From the NCBI RefSeq assembly GCF_910577345.1, contig NZ_CAJTMT010000002.1, positions 62,001 to 126,000 of the forward strand: DNA of 64,000 bases, in the 5' to 3' direction. This document shows, piece after piece, positions 26,181-34,542 of the stretch (the first letter of the stretch is position 1; every line of letters begins with the position of its first letter). The translations under genes were made by a program, and so were the position numbers. The notes beneath the pieces are model-generated. The model saw only the letters and a list, made by a program, of their open reading frames with translations. It was not told where the DNA came from and searched no databases. This stretch comes from an uncultured Duncaniella sp. Lineage in GTDB: Bacteria; Bacteroidota; Bacteroidia; Bacteroidales; Muribaculaceae.

Positions 26181-26762
26181 CTACAAGAGACTGCCGAACA
26201 GGATTGAGAATGGAGCCCATATAAGTCCGGCTACGAATGAGATGATGACCCAGAGCTGTGCTTTGGACGAAGCGTCCATTGCGGCAATGTAGTCCCCACG
26301 GTAGTAGGCGGGAGATACCTTTGCCGCATAAATGATGGCTACTATACCTGTCGGGATGCAGCAGCAGATGGTGGCGAGTATGGCCCAGATGAGGTAGTTG
26401 TCGGGCATGGGTGGCACTCCGTTCGGTCCGAATCCGTTAGGATTGTATCCACCGTTGTTGTATGCGCCGTATTGTTGGCCATACTGCTGTCCGTAGGGAT
26501 TCTGTCCGAATGGTTGCTGTTGGTTCTGATAGCCTCCGTAGGGGTTCTGTCCTCCGAAGTTTTGCTGACGGTCAGTGAATGTGTCGTTGATATTGGCAGT
26601 CCCCAGGAGCGCCGCTATTTCAGGCACGGCGGCTGCGGTGGTCCAGTCGCTCAGTCCTTCGTGCCACACGGGGGTCGAGGGATTGAGTCCGTTCTCAGTG
26701 GCTATCTCTTCAATGGAGAGGGGGCCTTTCTGGACACTGTCTATGATGATCCAATATTTCAT
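26181..26762 (-). CDS. GYF_2/DUF4339 plus CD225-like membrane protein
   Basis: 193 aa. Residues 1-50 form a GYF_2-type domain (YWIIIDSVQKGPLSIEEI, then PVWHEGLSDWTTA). A Gln/Asn/Gly/Tyr-rich linker with repeated NPYGQQYG-type motifs spans ~65-118. The end is a CD225/dispanin two-helix region: NYLIWAILATICCCIPTGIVAIIYAAKV, then a second helix. Such proteins are membrane-anchored with a soluble peptide-binding head; a role in envelope organisation is guessed for bacteria. It is the first gene of the operon with DUF2752 and the HD phosphodiesterase. An AACTNAN heptad leader ends 9 nt before its ATG. Confidence 0.88.
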   Translation of the reverse strand: MKYWIIIDSVQKGPLSIEEIATENGLNPSTPVWHEGLSDWTTAAAVPEIAALLGTANINDTFTDRQQNFGGQNPYGGYQNQQQPFGQNPYGQQYGQQYGAYNNGGYNPNGFGPNGVPPMPDNYLIWAILATICCCIPTGIVAIIYAAKVSPAYYRGDYIAAMDASSKAQLWVIISFVAGLIWAPFSILFGSLL

Positions 26763-26771
26763 TGGGAAATG

Positions 26772-26834
26772 TGAGTTTTTTAGTTTTCAGTTGTGAGTTT
26801 TCAGTTTTCAGTTCTGAGTTGTGGGTTTTCAGTG
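26772..26834 (-). repeat. heptanucleotide leader repeat (AACTNAN x 9)
   Basis: Nine uninterrupted 7-nt units (63 bp). On the coding strand these read AACTNAN, with the unit nearest the gene ending 9 nt before the ATG at 26762. It is the same repeat and sense as 1942-1991 and 61463-61497. Confidence 0.87.
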
Positions 26835-26899
26835 GTCAGCATCAGGGGTGGTTGATGCGAATCGTGAGTGAGTGATGTGGCCATATCCCTGCCACGGTG

Positions 26900-26933
26900 G
26901 GATGAAATGAGGACCGGAGTCCCCATTTCATCC
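26900..26933. terminator. weak hairpin downstream of deoC
   Basis: A 10-bp stem (26900-26909 with 26924-26933) lies 75 nt past the deoC stop. No T-run follows on the minus strand, so termination is only suggested. The rest of 26835-27007 shows nothing clear. Confidence 0.4.
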
Positions 26934-27007
26934 GCGAGGCGGGTGGGTTATGCTTTCAGTCAGTCTTGTCGCCGGTCGGAAAACAGGCGTCAAAACGTCA
27001 CGACCGA

Positions 27008-27892
27008 TTAGAAAAATTTGGTCTCTTCGCCGAGGATATCCGAAAGGATGGAGTTGGCGAGGCGCGATGCACCGATGCGGAAGAACTCGTTGGTCTCTAC
27101 CCACTGGTCGCCGAGGACGGTCTTCACGATAGTGTAATATTTGAGGGCCTCTTCTGTGGTCGAGACACCGCCTGCAGCCTTGAAGCCTACCATGCGACCG
27201 GTCTTCTCGTAGTATTCCTTGATGCACTCACACATGATGTAGGTTGCTTCGAGAGATGCACCGGGATACTCCTTACCTGTGGATGTCTTGATGAAGTCAG
27301 CTCCGGAATACATGGAGAGGATGGAGGCGTTGCGGATGTTTTCTGCAGTCTTGAGCGCACCTGTCTCAAGGATGACCTTCATGAGGGAATCACGGCAGGA
27401 GTGTTTCATCTCTGAAAGCTGGTCGCACACCTCTTCATAATCCTTGTCGAAGAAGTCGCCGAGACCGAGCACAACGTCAATTTCGTCGGCGCCGGCTTCG
27501 ACTGCGAGACCTACTTCTGCAATCTTGACTTCGATAAAGCTCTGCGCGCTGGGGAAGCATCCTGCGACTGCTGCGATGTCGACATCCGAACATTCGAGCA
27601 CTGTGCGTACCATAGGCACGAAGTTGGGATAGACGCATATTGCAGCCACGTTGGGCAGGTCGGCGTGTTCGTGGGCAAAAGCATTGACACGTTCGGTGAA
27701 ATCGGCCACTGAGCGTTGTGAGTCGGTTGACTTGAGCGTGGTGAGGTCGATTGAGTTGAATATCTTTTTCAATACTTCGGGAGTATTGTTTTCTGCGAGG
27801 TGCTTGTCAAGGATTTCGTTGACTTTGGCTGCGACTTCTGCGTCGGATGTGGTGACGCGGCTTTCGGCAAGAGCTTGCTGATATTTATCCAT
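27008..27892 (-). CDS. deoC: deoxyribose-phosphate aldolase
   Basis: 294 aa. It splits 2-deoxyribose-5-phosphate to glyceraldehyde-3-phosphate and acetaldehyde in the cytosol, salvaging deoxynucleosides. Active-site matches are Asp139 (DEIDVVLG), Schiff-base Lys202 (DFIKTSTGK) and Lys238 (VGFKAAGG). Relative to short DeoC enzymes it has an N-terminal extension of about 35 residues, common in Bacteroidota. It follows the MazG-like gene by 61 nt in a dtd-mazG-deoC run. Confidence 0.95.
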   Translation of the reverse strand: MDKYQQALAESRVTTSDAEVAAKVNEILDKHLAENNTPEVLKKIFNSIDLTTLKSTDSQRSVADFTERVNAFAHEHADLPNVAAICVYPNFVPMVRTVLECSDVDIAAVAGCFPSAQSFIEVKIAEVGLAVEAGADEIDVVLGLGDFFDKDYEEVCDQLSEMKHSCRDSLMKVILETGALKTAENIRNASILSMYSGADFIKTSTGKEYPGASLEATYIMCECIKEYYEKTGRMVGFKAAGGVSTTEEALKYYTIVKTVLGDQWVETNEFFRIGASRLANSILSDILGEETKFF

Positions 27893-27953
27893 GATGATTA
27901 CGTTTAAGTTGTTTAGTTTTTAGGTTTTAGAGTGTGGTATCACAGGCATCGGT

Positions 27954-28331
27954 TCACCGCTGCTGTGTGTTGTTGTCGTGGAGTTTGGGGTTCGATGCGT
28001 GGCGGTCGGCATCGCGGGCGGTTTTCTTCTCGATGTTGCGTCTGAACGCTTCGGTAAGGTCCACTCCCGTCTGGTTGGCGATTGCCGTGAGCACCCACAG
28101 GAGGTCTGCGAGTTCATCAGCCAAGGCATCGGGATTCTCCCCTTTCTTGAAGGATTGGTCGCCATACATCCGCGCCATGAGTCTTGCCACCTCGCCGGTC
28201 TCTTCAGCAAGGATTGCCATATTGGTCAGTGGCGAGAAATAGCGCACCCCGACGGTGCGTATCCATTCATCCACCGTGTCCTGAAGGGCGCGGAGCGTGG
28301 GGGAGTCATCGAGTAGTGGGGTGAGATTCAT
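27954..28331 (-). CDS. MazG-like nucleotide pyrophosphohydrolase
   Basis: 125 aa from the ATG at 28331, two nt after the dtd stop; a TTG at 28337 would overlap. The all-alpha NTP-PPase motif is present: EETGEVARLMARMYGDQ and DELADLLWVL give the E-x-x-E and E-x-x-D metal ligands. These enzymes cleave non-canonical or surplus (d)NTPs to NMP and PPi. The single-domain length indicates the MazG-related house-cleaning type rather than the two-domain MazG. It is in an operon with dtd and deoC. Confidence 0.88.
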   Translation of the reverse strand: MNLTPLLDDSPTLRALQDTVDEWIRTVGVRYFSPLTNMAILAEETGEVARLMARMYGDQSFKKGENPDALADELADLLWVLTAIANQTGVDLTEAFRRNIEKKTARDADRHASNPKLHDNNTQQR

Positions 28332-28333
28332 GG

Positions 28334-28786
28334 TCAAGTCCTTAGTTTAGAATCTATAACAATCGTCACGGGGCCGTCGTTCACGAGGGCGACCTGCATG
28401 TCGGCTCCGAACACCCCCTTTTTCACCTCCCTGCCCGTCAGCGATTCACATTCGGAGCAGAACATTTCGTAGAGGGGTATGGCGAGGTCATGGCCTGCCG
28501 CATGGATGTAGCTCGGCCGGTTGCCTTTCTTGGTTGACGCGCAGAGAGTGAACTGACTGACAGCCAGCATCTCACCGCCGACATCAATGAGCGAGCGGTT
28601 CATCACTCCCGCATCGTCGGCAAATATGCGCATCGCGACCGCCTTGGCCGCAAGCCATTTCACATCGTCAGGGGTATCGCCTTCGGCAACACCGACAAGA
28701 ATCATCAGTCCCGGGCCTATCGAGCTGTGAAGCTCACCGCCAATACTGACCGATGCCTCTGTGACACGTTGAATTACTAACTTCAT
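28334..28786 (-). CDS. dtd: D-aminoacyl-tRNA deacylase
   Basis: 150 aa from the ATG at 28786, which follows the -7 promoter box by only a few nt; the ATG at 28795 lies inside the box. DTD removes D-amino acids from mischarged tRNA. Signatures are MKLVIQRVTEASV at the start, VSQFTL and the NRPSY segment, and NDGPVTIVID near the end, giving the cross-subunit GP motif. Length fits the family. It heads the dtd-mazG-deoC unit. Confidence 0.95.
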   Translation of the reverse strand: MKLVIQRVTEASVSIGGELHSSIGPGLMILVGVAEGDTPDDVKWLAAKAVAMRIFADDAGVMNRSLIDVGGEMLAVSQFTLCASTKKGNRPSYIHAAGHDLAIPLYEMFCSECESLTGREVKKGVFGADMQVALVNDGPVTIVIDSKLRT

Positions 28787-28792
28787 ATTACG

Positions 28793-28800
28793 CAAAATTA
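28793..28800 (-). promoter_or_regulatory. -7 box giving a near-leaderless dtd transcript
   Basis: TAATTTTG on the minus strand. Transcription should begin about 28787-28789, directly before the ATG at 28786. It decides the dtd start; there is no good -33 element. Confidence 0.55.
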
Positions 28801-29285
28801 CAAAATAAATTGTAATACCTGCCTTTTACGCATTAAAAATTATCAATATGTACTTGACGGACCATTCATCTCACATATTAGTCAAGGTGTCTTTCGTTGC
28901 ACGCTTCAAATGTTTTTTGTAACTTCGCACTTGCTTATCGCCCGTAATGGCCGGAGGCGGTTCATGGAGTGATATGCAGACATAATAAAAAGCGTTTACT
29001 CGACGCTCTTTCTTGACTCGCTGGAATCTGGTAAATTCAAGAATCAGTCAAGGATGTAGCAATGGTAAGCGGCACTATGTGGATATGTATATTTACCACG
29101 TTGGTTTCGCTATGGCGTTGCCAATGCGTTTATGCATATTTGCGTGAGGCCTCTGCTCCGTTGCTCGTTCTACTGATTCGGGCAATACCAGAGCCTCAGC
29201 GAGTGGGAGCGAGCAATAAGTATGGCTCTCACGCTTTTTTTACAATCAATATGCCGATGCCGGGGGCCCTGAGGCAGATAAAAGT
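28801..29285 (+). other. long leader with attenuator-like hairpin before a lipoprotein gene
   Basis: No convincing gene lies in this 485-nt stretch; the short frame at 29062-29289 has no recognisable features. A weak promoter-like TAACTTCG is at 28920-28927. A nested hairpin spans 29142-29234 (gcgtgag with ctcacgc; inner ttgctcg 29161-29167 with cgagcaa 29210-29216). Seven T residues follow (29235-29241), 44 nt before the lipoprotein ATG. This looks like a terminator placed in the leader. Confidence 0.5.
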
Positions 29286-30122
29286 ATGAAAAACAGTTAT
29301 AAGTTTTTTGCAATGGGACTTGTTTCCCTCATGGGTGTATCGTTCGCTTCTTGCAGCGATGACGATGATCCTAAAGAACCGGAAAATGTGGAAGGTCCTT
29401 CAGTTGAGAATGTGTTTACGGAAGGTTTGCCCTCGAATGTGGATGGTGCTACATTCACAACCAATGAAAAGGGACAGCTCACAAAGATTGTCGACGGTAC
29501 CACAAGTATTACTTTTGAGTACGGCTCGTTCAATCCGTCGAGAGCCAGCAACTTTACAGTTCTCATGAAAAAACGAGACTCAGCATATCCTACTGAAGGT
29601 AGCGATATTTATATGGAAATCAACAAGCAAGGTTTTGTTTCATACGCTTATCAAGTATATCTTGACGGAGATGATGCTGATGAATGGTGGTTCGAATATA
29701 ACAAGGACGGACAGCTCACTCGCCTTAAACGTACTGAAAGCGGAGATGATTTCAAGATAGCCTATACTAATGGAGACATCGCCAAGGTAACGCATGATGA
29801 AGATGATGGCGACCATCGTGAGTACACCATCAACTACACCAACACTGAGTATAAGAATGTTGTCGCAAACAAAGGTTGCCTCATGCTTTTCGATGATTTC
29901 TTCCAGGTGGATATGGACGAAATGGGCGACGCTTATTTCGCAGGGCTTCTTGGCAAAGCCACAAAGAATCTCCCGATGGGCTACAGTGAAACCGGTAAGG
30001 AAGGTGGTAGTTCCTATACATCTAATGTGACCTATCATTGGGTTTTCAACGCTGATAATCTGCCTGTTAAATTCTGGGAGGGCGATTACGAGAATGAAGC
30101 AACAACATTCTCTTGGAAATAA
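29286..30122 (+). CDS. DUF4595-like surface lipoprotein
   Basis: 278 aa. Signal peptide with lipobox SFASC (Cys23), followed by an acidic SDDDDPKEPEN stretch resembling the export signal of surface lipoproteins. The body is made of beta-strand repeats of the type NEKGQLTKI, NKDGQLTRLKRT, with aromatic F-E-Y turns, as in DUF4595/RHS-like Bacteroidota proteins. Function unknown. Monocistronic, with a hairpin-containing leader and a terminator at 30181-30220. Confidence 0.8.
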   Translation: MKNSYKFFAMGLVSLMGVSFASCSDDDDPKEPENVEGPSVENVFTEGLPSNVDGATFTTNEKGQLTKIVDGTTSITFEYGSFNPSRASNFTVLMKKRDSAYPTEGSDIYMEINKQGFVSYAYQVYLDGDDADEWWFEYNKDGQLTRLKRTESGDDFKIAYTNGDIAKVTHDEDDGDHREYTINYTNTEYKNVVANKGCLMLFDDFFQVDMDEMGDAYFAGLLGKATKNLPMGYSETGKEGGSSYTSNVTYHWVFNADNLPVKFWEGDYENEATTFSWK

Positions 30123-30180
30123 TCCCCTGTTGTTGGAATCAGCAAACTGACCCAAGGATTGGCCCTTGGCTTAATGACAT

Positions 30181-30220
30181 GAACGGCTATGGTGATGCTC
30201 ATCATCGTAGCCGTTTCTTT
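30181..30220 (+). terminator. terminator of the lipoprotein gene
   Basis: An 8-bp stem (aacggcta 30182-30189 with tagccgtt 30208-30215) and an inner gatg/catc pair are followed by a T-rich run. Confidence 0.65.
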
Positions 30221-30282
30221 TTCCATCATCAATGCCTGAGAGCATTTTTTCAGAATGATTCTGTAGATGATGGTTCATACAC

Positions 30283-31500
30283 TTATTGCTTTGTGCTATT
30301 TTGTCCGTCAGAATCGAGGTCGGCAGGGATGCGGGAGGAGAGGATGGCGCAGATAAGGACAATGGCAGTGATGACTATGAAGGTGACAGCCGTCGAATGG
30401 AGGATGTTACCGTGGCCGACAAGCGGTGAGGCTATCGCTCCGAACACATAGCCGACAATTCCAAGTACGGCGGAGGCTATTCCTGCAAAATTGCGTCCTT
30501 CGTTCATCGCCAGAGTATTGCTGACGGTGAAAATCATGCCGAGGCAGAAAAGCATCGGGAGGAGCAGCAGTTCATAGCCCATGAAAGAGTCGCAGAAACA
30601 GAGAACCGCAGCTTCAGCAATCACCGCTACGGTCAGACCGATAGCTCCGACCAACGCGGCTTTTTTCAGGACCTTGAATTTCAATGCAATCATCGAGCCT
30701 GCAGCAACGAGGATGGAGTTGGCTCCCATGATAAGGCCGAATGTGGTCTGTGAATATCCGAAATGGGTCTGCACTATGAACGGCCCGGAAGAGATGTAGG
30801 CGAAGAGCAGACCGAGAGCGGAGCCTTTCAGCATGACATGGACCATGAACCTATAGTTGCGGAGGAGTTTTCCGTAGTTGCCGAATTCGCTTGCAAGACT
30901 GACGCTTTTGTCGGCCTGATGGGTCTCCTTGAGTTTATGAGCGAAGCAGAGAAGGAGGAGCGCGAAAATGGTGAGGACAATGAATATGGCTTTCCAATCG
31001 AACCATGAATCAATGTAGCCACCGAGCACAGGCGAACATGCAGGTGCGAATCCGTTGATTGCGCCGACAGTTGCCATAATCTTCGCCAGTTTGCGCCCGC
31101 TGTAGATGTCGGACGGAATGGAGCGCGCGAGGAAATAACCTCCCGATGCTCCGATGCCTTGAAACAGACGGAACACGAGGAAGAACCAGATGGTAGGCGA
31201 GAAGACACTGATGAGCGCGGCGATGCAGAAGAGAACCAGTGACCAGATGAGCACCGGTTTGCGTCCGTATTTATCGCTTATGGGGCCGAGAATGAACTGG
31301 CCGATGGCAAGGCCGGCCATGCCGGTCGTCAGTCCGAGTTGTACGGTTGACACCGAGCAGCTGAAAAATTTCATCATTTCAGGCAGCGCGGGGACATACA
31401 TGTCGTTGACAAAGGAGCCGAAGGCGCTCAACCCGGCCAGATATATTATAAGGAAAGTATAGTTGATGTTGATGCCTTTCCCGGCAGTTTGATCAGTCAT
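30283..31500 (-). CDS. MFS drug exporter, Bcr/CflA family
   Basis: 405 aa from the ATG at 31500; the frame is open to 31710 but the extra residues lack features. Twelve predicted transmembrane helices. The family's first helix ends FVNDMYVPALPEM. The loop 2-3 motif GPISDKYGRKPVL and the GASGGYFLARSIPSDIY segment are typical. Proton-driven efflux of drugs or metabolites from the cytoplasm is the expected role. It lies downstream of the GH106 gene (124-nt gap) on the same strand, but the functional link is unclear. Confidence 0.9.
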   Translation of the reverse strand: MTDQTAGKGININYTFLIIYLAGLSAFGSFVNDMYVPALPEMMKFFSCSVSTVQLGLTTGMAGLAIGQFILGPISDKYGRKPVLIWSLVLFCIAALISVFSPTIWFFLVFRLFQGIGASGGYFLARSIPSDIYSGRKLAKIMATVGAINGFAPACSPVLGGYIDSWFDWKAIFIVLTIFALLLLCFAHKLKETHQADKSVSLASEFGNYGKLLRNYRFMVHVMLKGSALGLLFAYISSGPFIVQTHFGYSQTTFGLIMGANSILVAAGSMIALKFKVLKKAALVGAIGLTVAVIAEAAVLCFCDSFMGYELLLLPMLFCLGMIFTVSNTLAMNEGRNFAGIASAVLGIVGYVFGAIASPLVGHGNILHSTAVTFIVITAIVLICAILSSRIPADLDSDGQNSTKQ

Positions 31501-31624
31501 AGTCTTAGGAAATGTCAGTAACTTAGCTGCAATATTCAGCAGTATCTTAAATTTAACGGCATGACATCTCCAAAAGTTCTTTTCAGTCAGCGTCCGCTCC
31601 AGACTTGTCAGAGGGACAGGCTTG

Positions 31625-34189
31625 TCAGTTGGGATTTGATGATGCAATGATAAATAGGCTTTGATATGGAGCGAGGTGAAGAGGGTAGTCCTGTCCAGAC
31701 CGCTCCTCACGCTTCACTGCCTTGGCCTTATGGGGACGATGGTATGTTCTGTCGGCTGTGCGTGGATTCCATGATTGAATGTCCGTGTGCCGGCTTCTCA
31801 ATTTGACATTCTGTATGAACTCCTGCGGACTATGGTTGTATATGAAATAAATGTCAGCACCGTCGAGCGTACGGTGGAAGAACAGAAGTTTGTCATCCGG
31901 GAGGTCCTTGCTGTGGAATTCTATATCCGGTTGCAGGCCTACATCTTTGAGCCGACAAGCTACTGTCTCTCCTTTGTCGCATCTGATGACAGTTGCACCA
32001 TTGAGTGCCAGTTCAGCCAATTTCTGTTCTGCTGCAGGTGAGATATAAGTGCGGTCGGGGACAATGATGGTTTTGTAGGTCATCCCTCCATCAACACTGA
32101 TTTGGCCGTCTTTAGCCTTCATGCGGTCAATCAAAGCCGGATAAGTGCATACGTCGAAATTGTAGCCCTCCGGTATGAGAGGCAACTTATAGGCCATTGT
32201 TTTCAAAGGAGGATCTTCACCGAGATATACACAGATGTCCACTACCGGGTTGCCTTTCCGGAGGAGTGTGGCGCAACGAGCCTGATAGTTCCAGAATTCA
32301 GCGGATTTATTCCAGCCGGGATGGAAGCGATGGAAGACGTAGGGATGGGCACTGTTTGAATCGTCATATTTACGGTCGGACCACGGTTGATGGGTGGACG
32401 CGCATACGGCAAACTCATTTATGCCCCGGCAGTAGGCGATGTTGGCGATTCTCAGAAGGGAGTCCCATGATACATTGTATGGAGTATCGGTGAACGCTTC
32501 ACCTGATGCGATATTGTGCCCGTATAAGTGTGCGGCTGAAGCAGCATCGAGGCAATCGAAGTTTCCGTCTGACTGATAGGCCCAGAACTCACCCTGAGGT
32601 TTCACAGCTTTTCCTCTGTTGGCGATGTTGTCGGTCTCGATGTTCAGCATAGCCTGGGTTGTATAATCGACGGAATCCTTTGCACATCTTGCTGCAAAAG
32701 TGCCGTAATATTCTGATGTGATGGCTGATGCAATGGACGTGCGGAAATCGAGAAGAGTCTTGTCGCTCTTCTCACGGTTCTCGACAATGTATCCGGCAAG
32801 GGTCGGGAGCCAAGGGATTAGGTCATATCCATTTTGTTGGAGGAAACGTTTTTCAAATCCGTCTGTCCAATTCTGCGTTCCCGCCTCGTGGCTGTCCATA
32901 CACATTCCTGACGGACGGGCTCCGACGGCTGTCAGTGTGTCAAGTATCGGCTTGAAATAGTTTGAATAGTGAATATCAGCGGCTTCCGCCGACATTACGT
33001 CAGCTTCATATCCGAGGAGATTCTTGCGTCCATGTTTGGTTCTGGCTCCTGTAGGGACATATCCGATGCGCAGCACCCTCCATTCGCCCTTTGGAATTGT
33101 GCATTTTATTGTCCCGTCGGGCGTTACGGAGTCGGTTATGTTGATTATGTCGGCTATGCTGACAGCACCGTTGTTGCCACCTCTTGGTACCGGATATGTC
33201 ACTTCTGTGCGCAATCCTGTCTGTGTTTCGAGGTTGTCGATGATGTCGCGGCGATAGAGTTTCAAATCACCGATAGAAATGGATTTATAATTGTCATCCG
33301 CACCTTTCCAATCATGGATGAGCAGTCTGAAATACCGTCCTTCGGCAGAGGGGAAACTGATGGTACGCCGTCGGCTCTTATGACCGATATTGTTTTCGAT
33401 TGGCAGGAGGTCAACAGCTTTATTCCAGATGATGCTGTCGGTGCTGTATTCAAGTTGTCCTATAGGAGGATAGTCGATATATTTGGCTCCGAAATAGCGC
33501 TCCTGCGGTTTACCGGGGATGTTCATTGAGCCTGTGGAGCCTTTTCCGCGTGGTGTGAGCGTATAGCTGATTCCGCAGAATGTTTCTTTATTGGTAATGT
33601 TGACCGGAATGACGGTGTCGTTTGAGAGGATTTTCACCTGCTCGTTTAACACTGTGACCGGAAGCAGATTCCTGCTGTCGGGGAACAGCAGTGTCGCTAT
33701 GTCGCGGAAATGCGGTGAAGGGTAGGAGAGGTCTATTATCTGTCGGGATGTTTTGTCGACTATGAGGAAGGTATCGGCATAGACTGTCTTTTTCATTGCC
33801 AGTTCCGGGGTGATCCAAGGGCCGCCGGTGACATAGCCGTTGCCTACCGCGACTTCAAAGCTCAAGCCAAGTTCCTTGGCTGTGATTGCCGAGTGCTTTA
33901 GCATATTCCACCATTCGGGCGACATTGACGGGGCTGCTCCTTTACCCTTTCCGTGGACCTGATCATAATAGACCACCCCACCTATTCCTTTTTCTTTAAA
34001 GGCTTTCAAATCAGCTTCAATCCCATCTTTGGTGCTTTCGGTCTCACCATGAAACCACCATAACTTTGTCCTTGATGATACGGGCGGATTGGAAAAATCA
34101 TTCCACAGACTGTCAATGAGCGTGTTTTCGCCGTTAGCAGTCATTGATATTGATAGAAGAGACAGAAAAGTGATTATAATATGTTTCAT
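31625..34189 (-). CDS. GH106-family alpha-L-rhamnosidase
   Basis: 854 aa from the ATG at 34189, which starts the signal peptide (MKHIII...TANG); the frame is open to 34468. Features of GH106 (PF17132): WWFHGETESTKDGIEADLKAFKEKGIGGVVYYD at ~30-60, GPWITPELAMKK, then a beta-domain and the catalytic-barrel segments MDSHEAG, EAFTDTPYNVSW and FHPGW. The family removes terminal alpha-L-rhamnose from pectic rhamnogalacturonan. It is distant from the second GH106 at 61485. Exported to the periplasm. No SusC/D partner is nearby. A -7 box at 34216 supports the start. Confidence 0.9.
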   Translation of the reverse strand: MKHIIITFLSLLSISMTANGENTLIDSLWNDFSNPPVSSRTKLWWFHGETESTKDGIEADLKAFKEKGIGGVVYYDQVHGKGKGAAPSMSPEWWNMLKHSAITAKELGLSFEVAVGNGYVTGGPWITPELAMKKTVYADTFLIVDKTSRQIIDLSYPSPHFRDIATLLFPDSRNLLPVTVLNEQVKILSNDTVIPVNITNKETFCGISYTLTPRGKGSTGSMNIPGKPQERYFGAKYIDYPPIGQLEYSTDSIIWNKAVDLLPIENNIGHKSRRRTISFPSAEGRYFRLLIHDWKGADDNYKSISIGDLKLYRRDIIDNLETQTGLRTEVTYPVPRGGNNGAVSIADIINITDSVTPDGTIKCTIPKGEWRVLRIGYVPTGARTKHGRKNLLGYEADVMSAEAADIHYSNYFKPILDTLTAVGARPSGMCMDSHEAGTQNWTDGFEKRFLQQNGYDLIPWLPTLAGYIVENREKSDKTLLDFRTSIASAITSEYYGTFAARCAKDSVDYTTQAMLNIETDNIANRGKAVKPQGEFWAYQSDGNFDCLDAASAAHLYGHNIASGEAFTDTPYNVSWDSLLRIANIAYCRGINEFAVCASTHQPWSDRKYDDSNSAHPYVFHRFHPGWNKSAEFWNYQARCATLLRKGNPVVDICVYLGEDPPLKTMAYKLPLIPEGYNFDVCTYPALIDRMKAKDGQISVDGGMTYKTIIVPDRTYISPAAEQKLAELALNGATVIRCDKGETVACRLKDVGLQPDIEFHSKDLPDDKLLFFHRTLDGADIYFIYNHSPQEFIQNVKLRSRHTDIQSWNPRTADRTYHRPHKAKAVKREERSGQDYPLHLAPYQSLFIIASSNPN

Positions 34190-34542
34190 GGAGCAAGGCG
34201 ATGTTGAATGTTTTGCAAATATAGTGAATTTAACGGAGTGTATTAACTCAAAACTCAAAACTTTACCTTTCCGGCCGGTCGTTTGTATTATCGCATCTTT
34301 TAAACGGTATGGGATGTTATCTTTGCGTCGGGAAATGATGATTATATGCGGAAAGATGGGGGGCGGTTCGGTCGGTGGCGGGGAGGTGAAAATGGCGATA
34401 TGGCAGAAGTCTGTGGGAGGAGAATGTGGCGATTCATCCTTGAATCGCGGGAGAGGATAGAGTTTCATGCAAATTTTTCCGGGTCGGATGAACTGATTCG
34501 GGGAAAATCGCGTTATTAGAAATGAACGTCAACTATTGTTTT
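34190..34542. other. divergent regulatory region, GH106 / LolA-like gene
   Basis: No gene is seen here. It holds a TATATTTG -7 box on the minus strand (34216-34223) for GH106 and a TATCTTTG -7 box on the plus strand (34318-34325) for the downstream gene. Three AACTNAN-like heptads lie at 34245-34265. The purine-rich 34330-34480 region would be a ~210-nt leader. Confidence 0.55.

Noticed and set aside
29062..29289. Possible 75-aa gene before the lipoprotein
   Set aside because: No signal peptide, domain or promoter, and it runs through the hairpin and T-run at 29142-29241.
31500..31710. N-terminal extension of the MFS exporter (70 residues)
   Set aside because: The first transmembrane helix starts right after ATG 31500; the upstream codons have no feature and run into the intergenic region.
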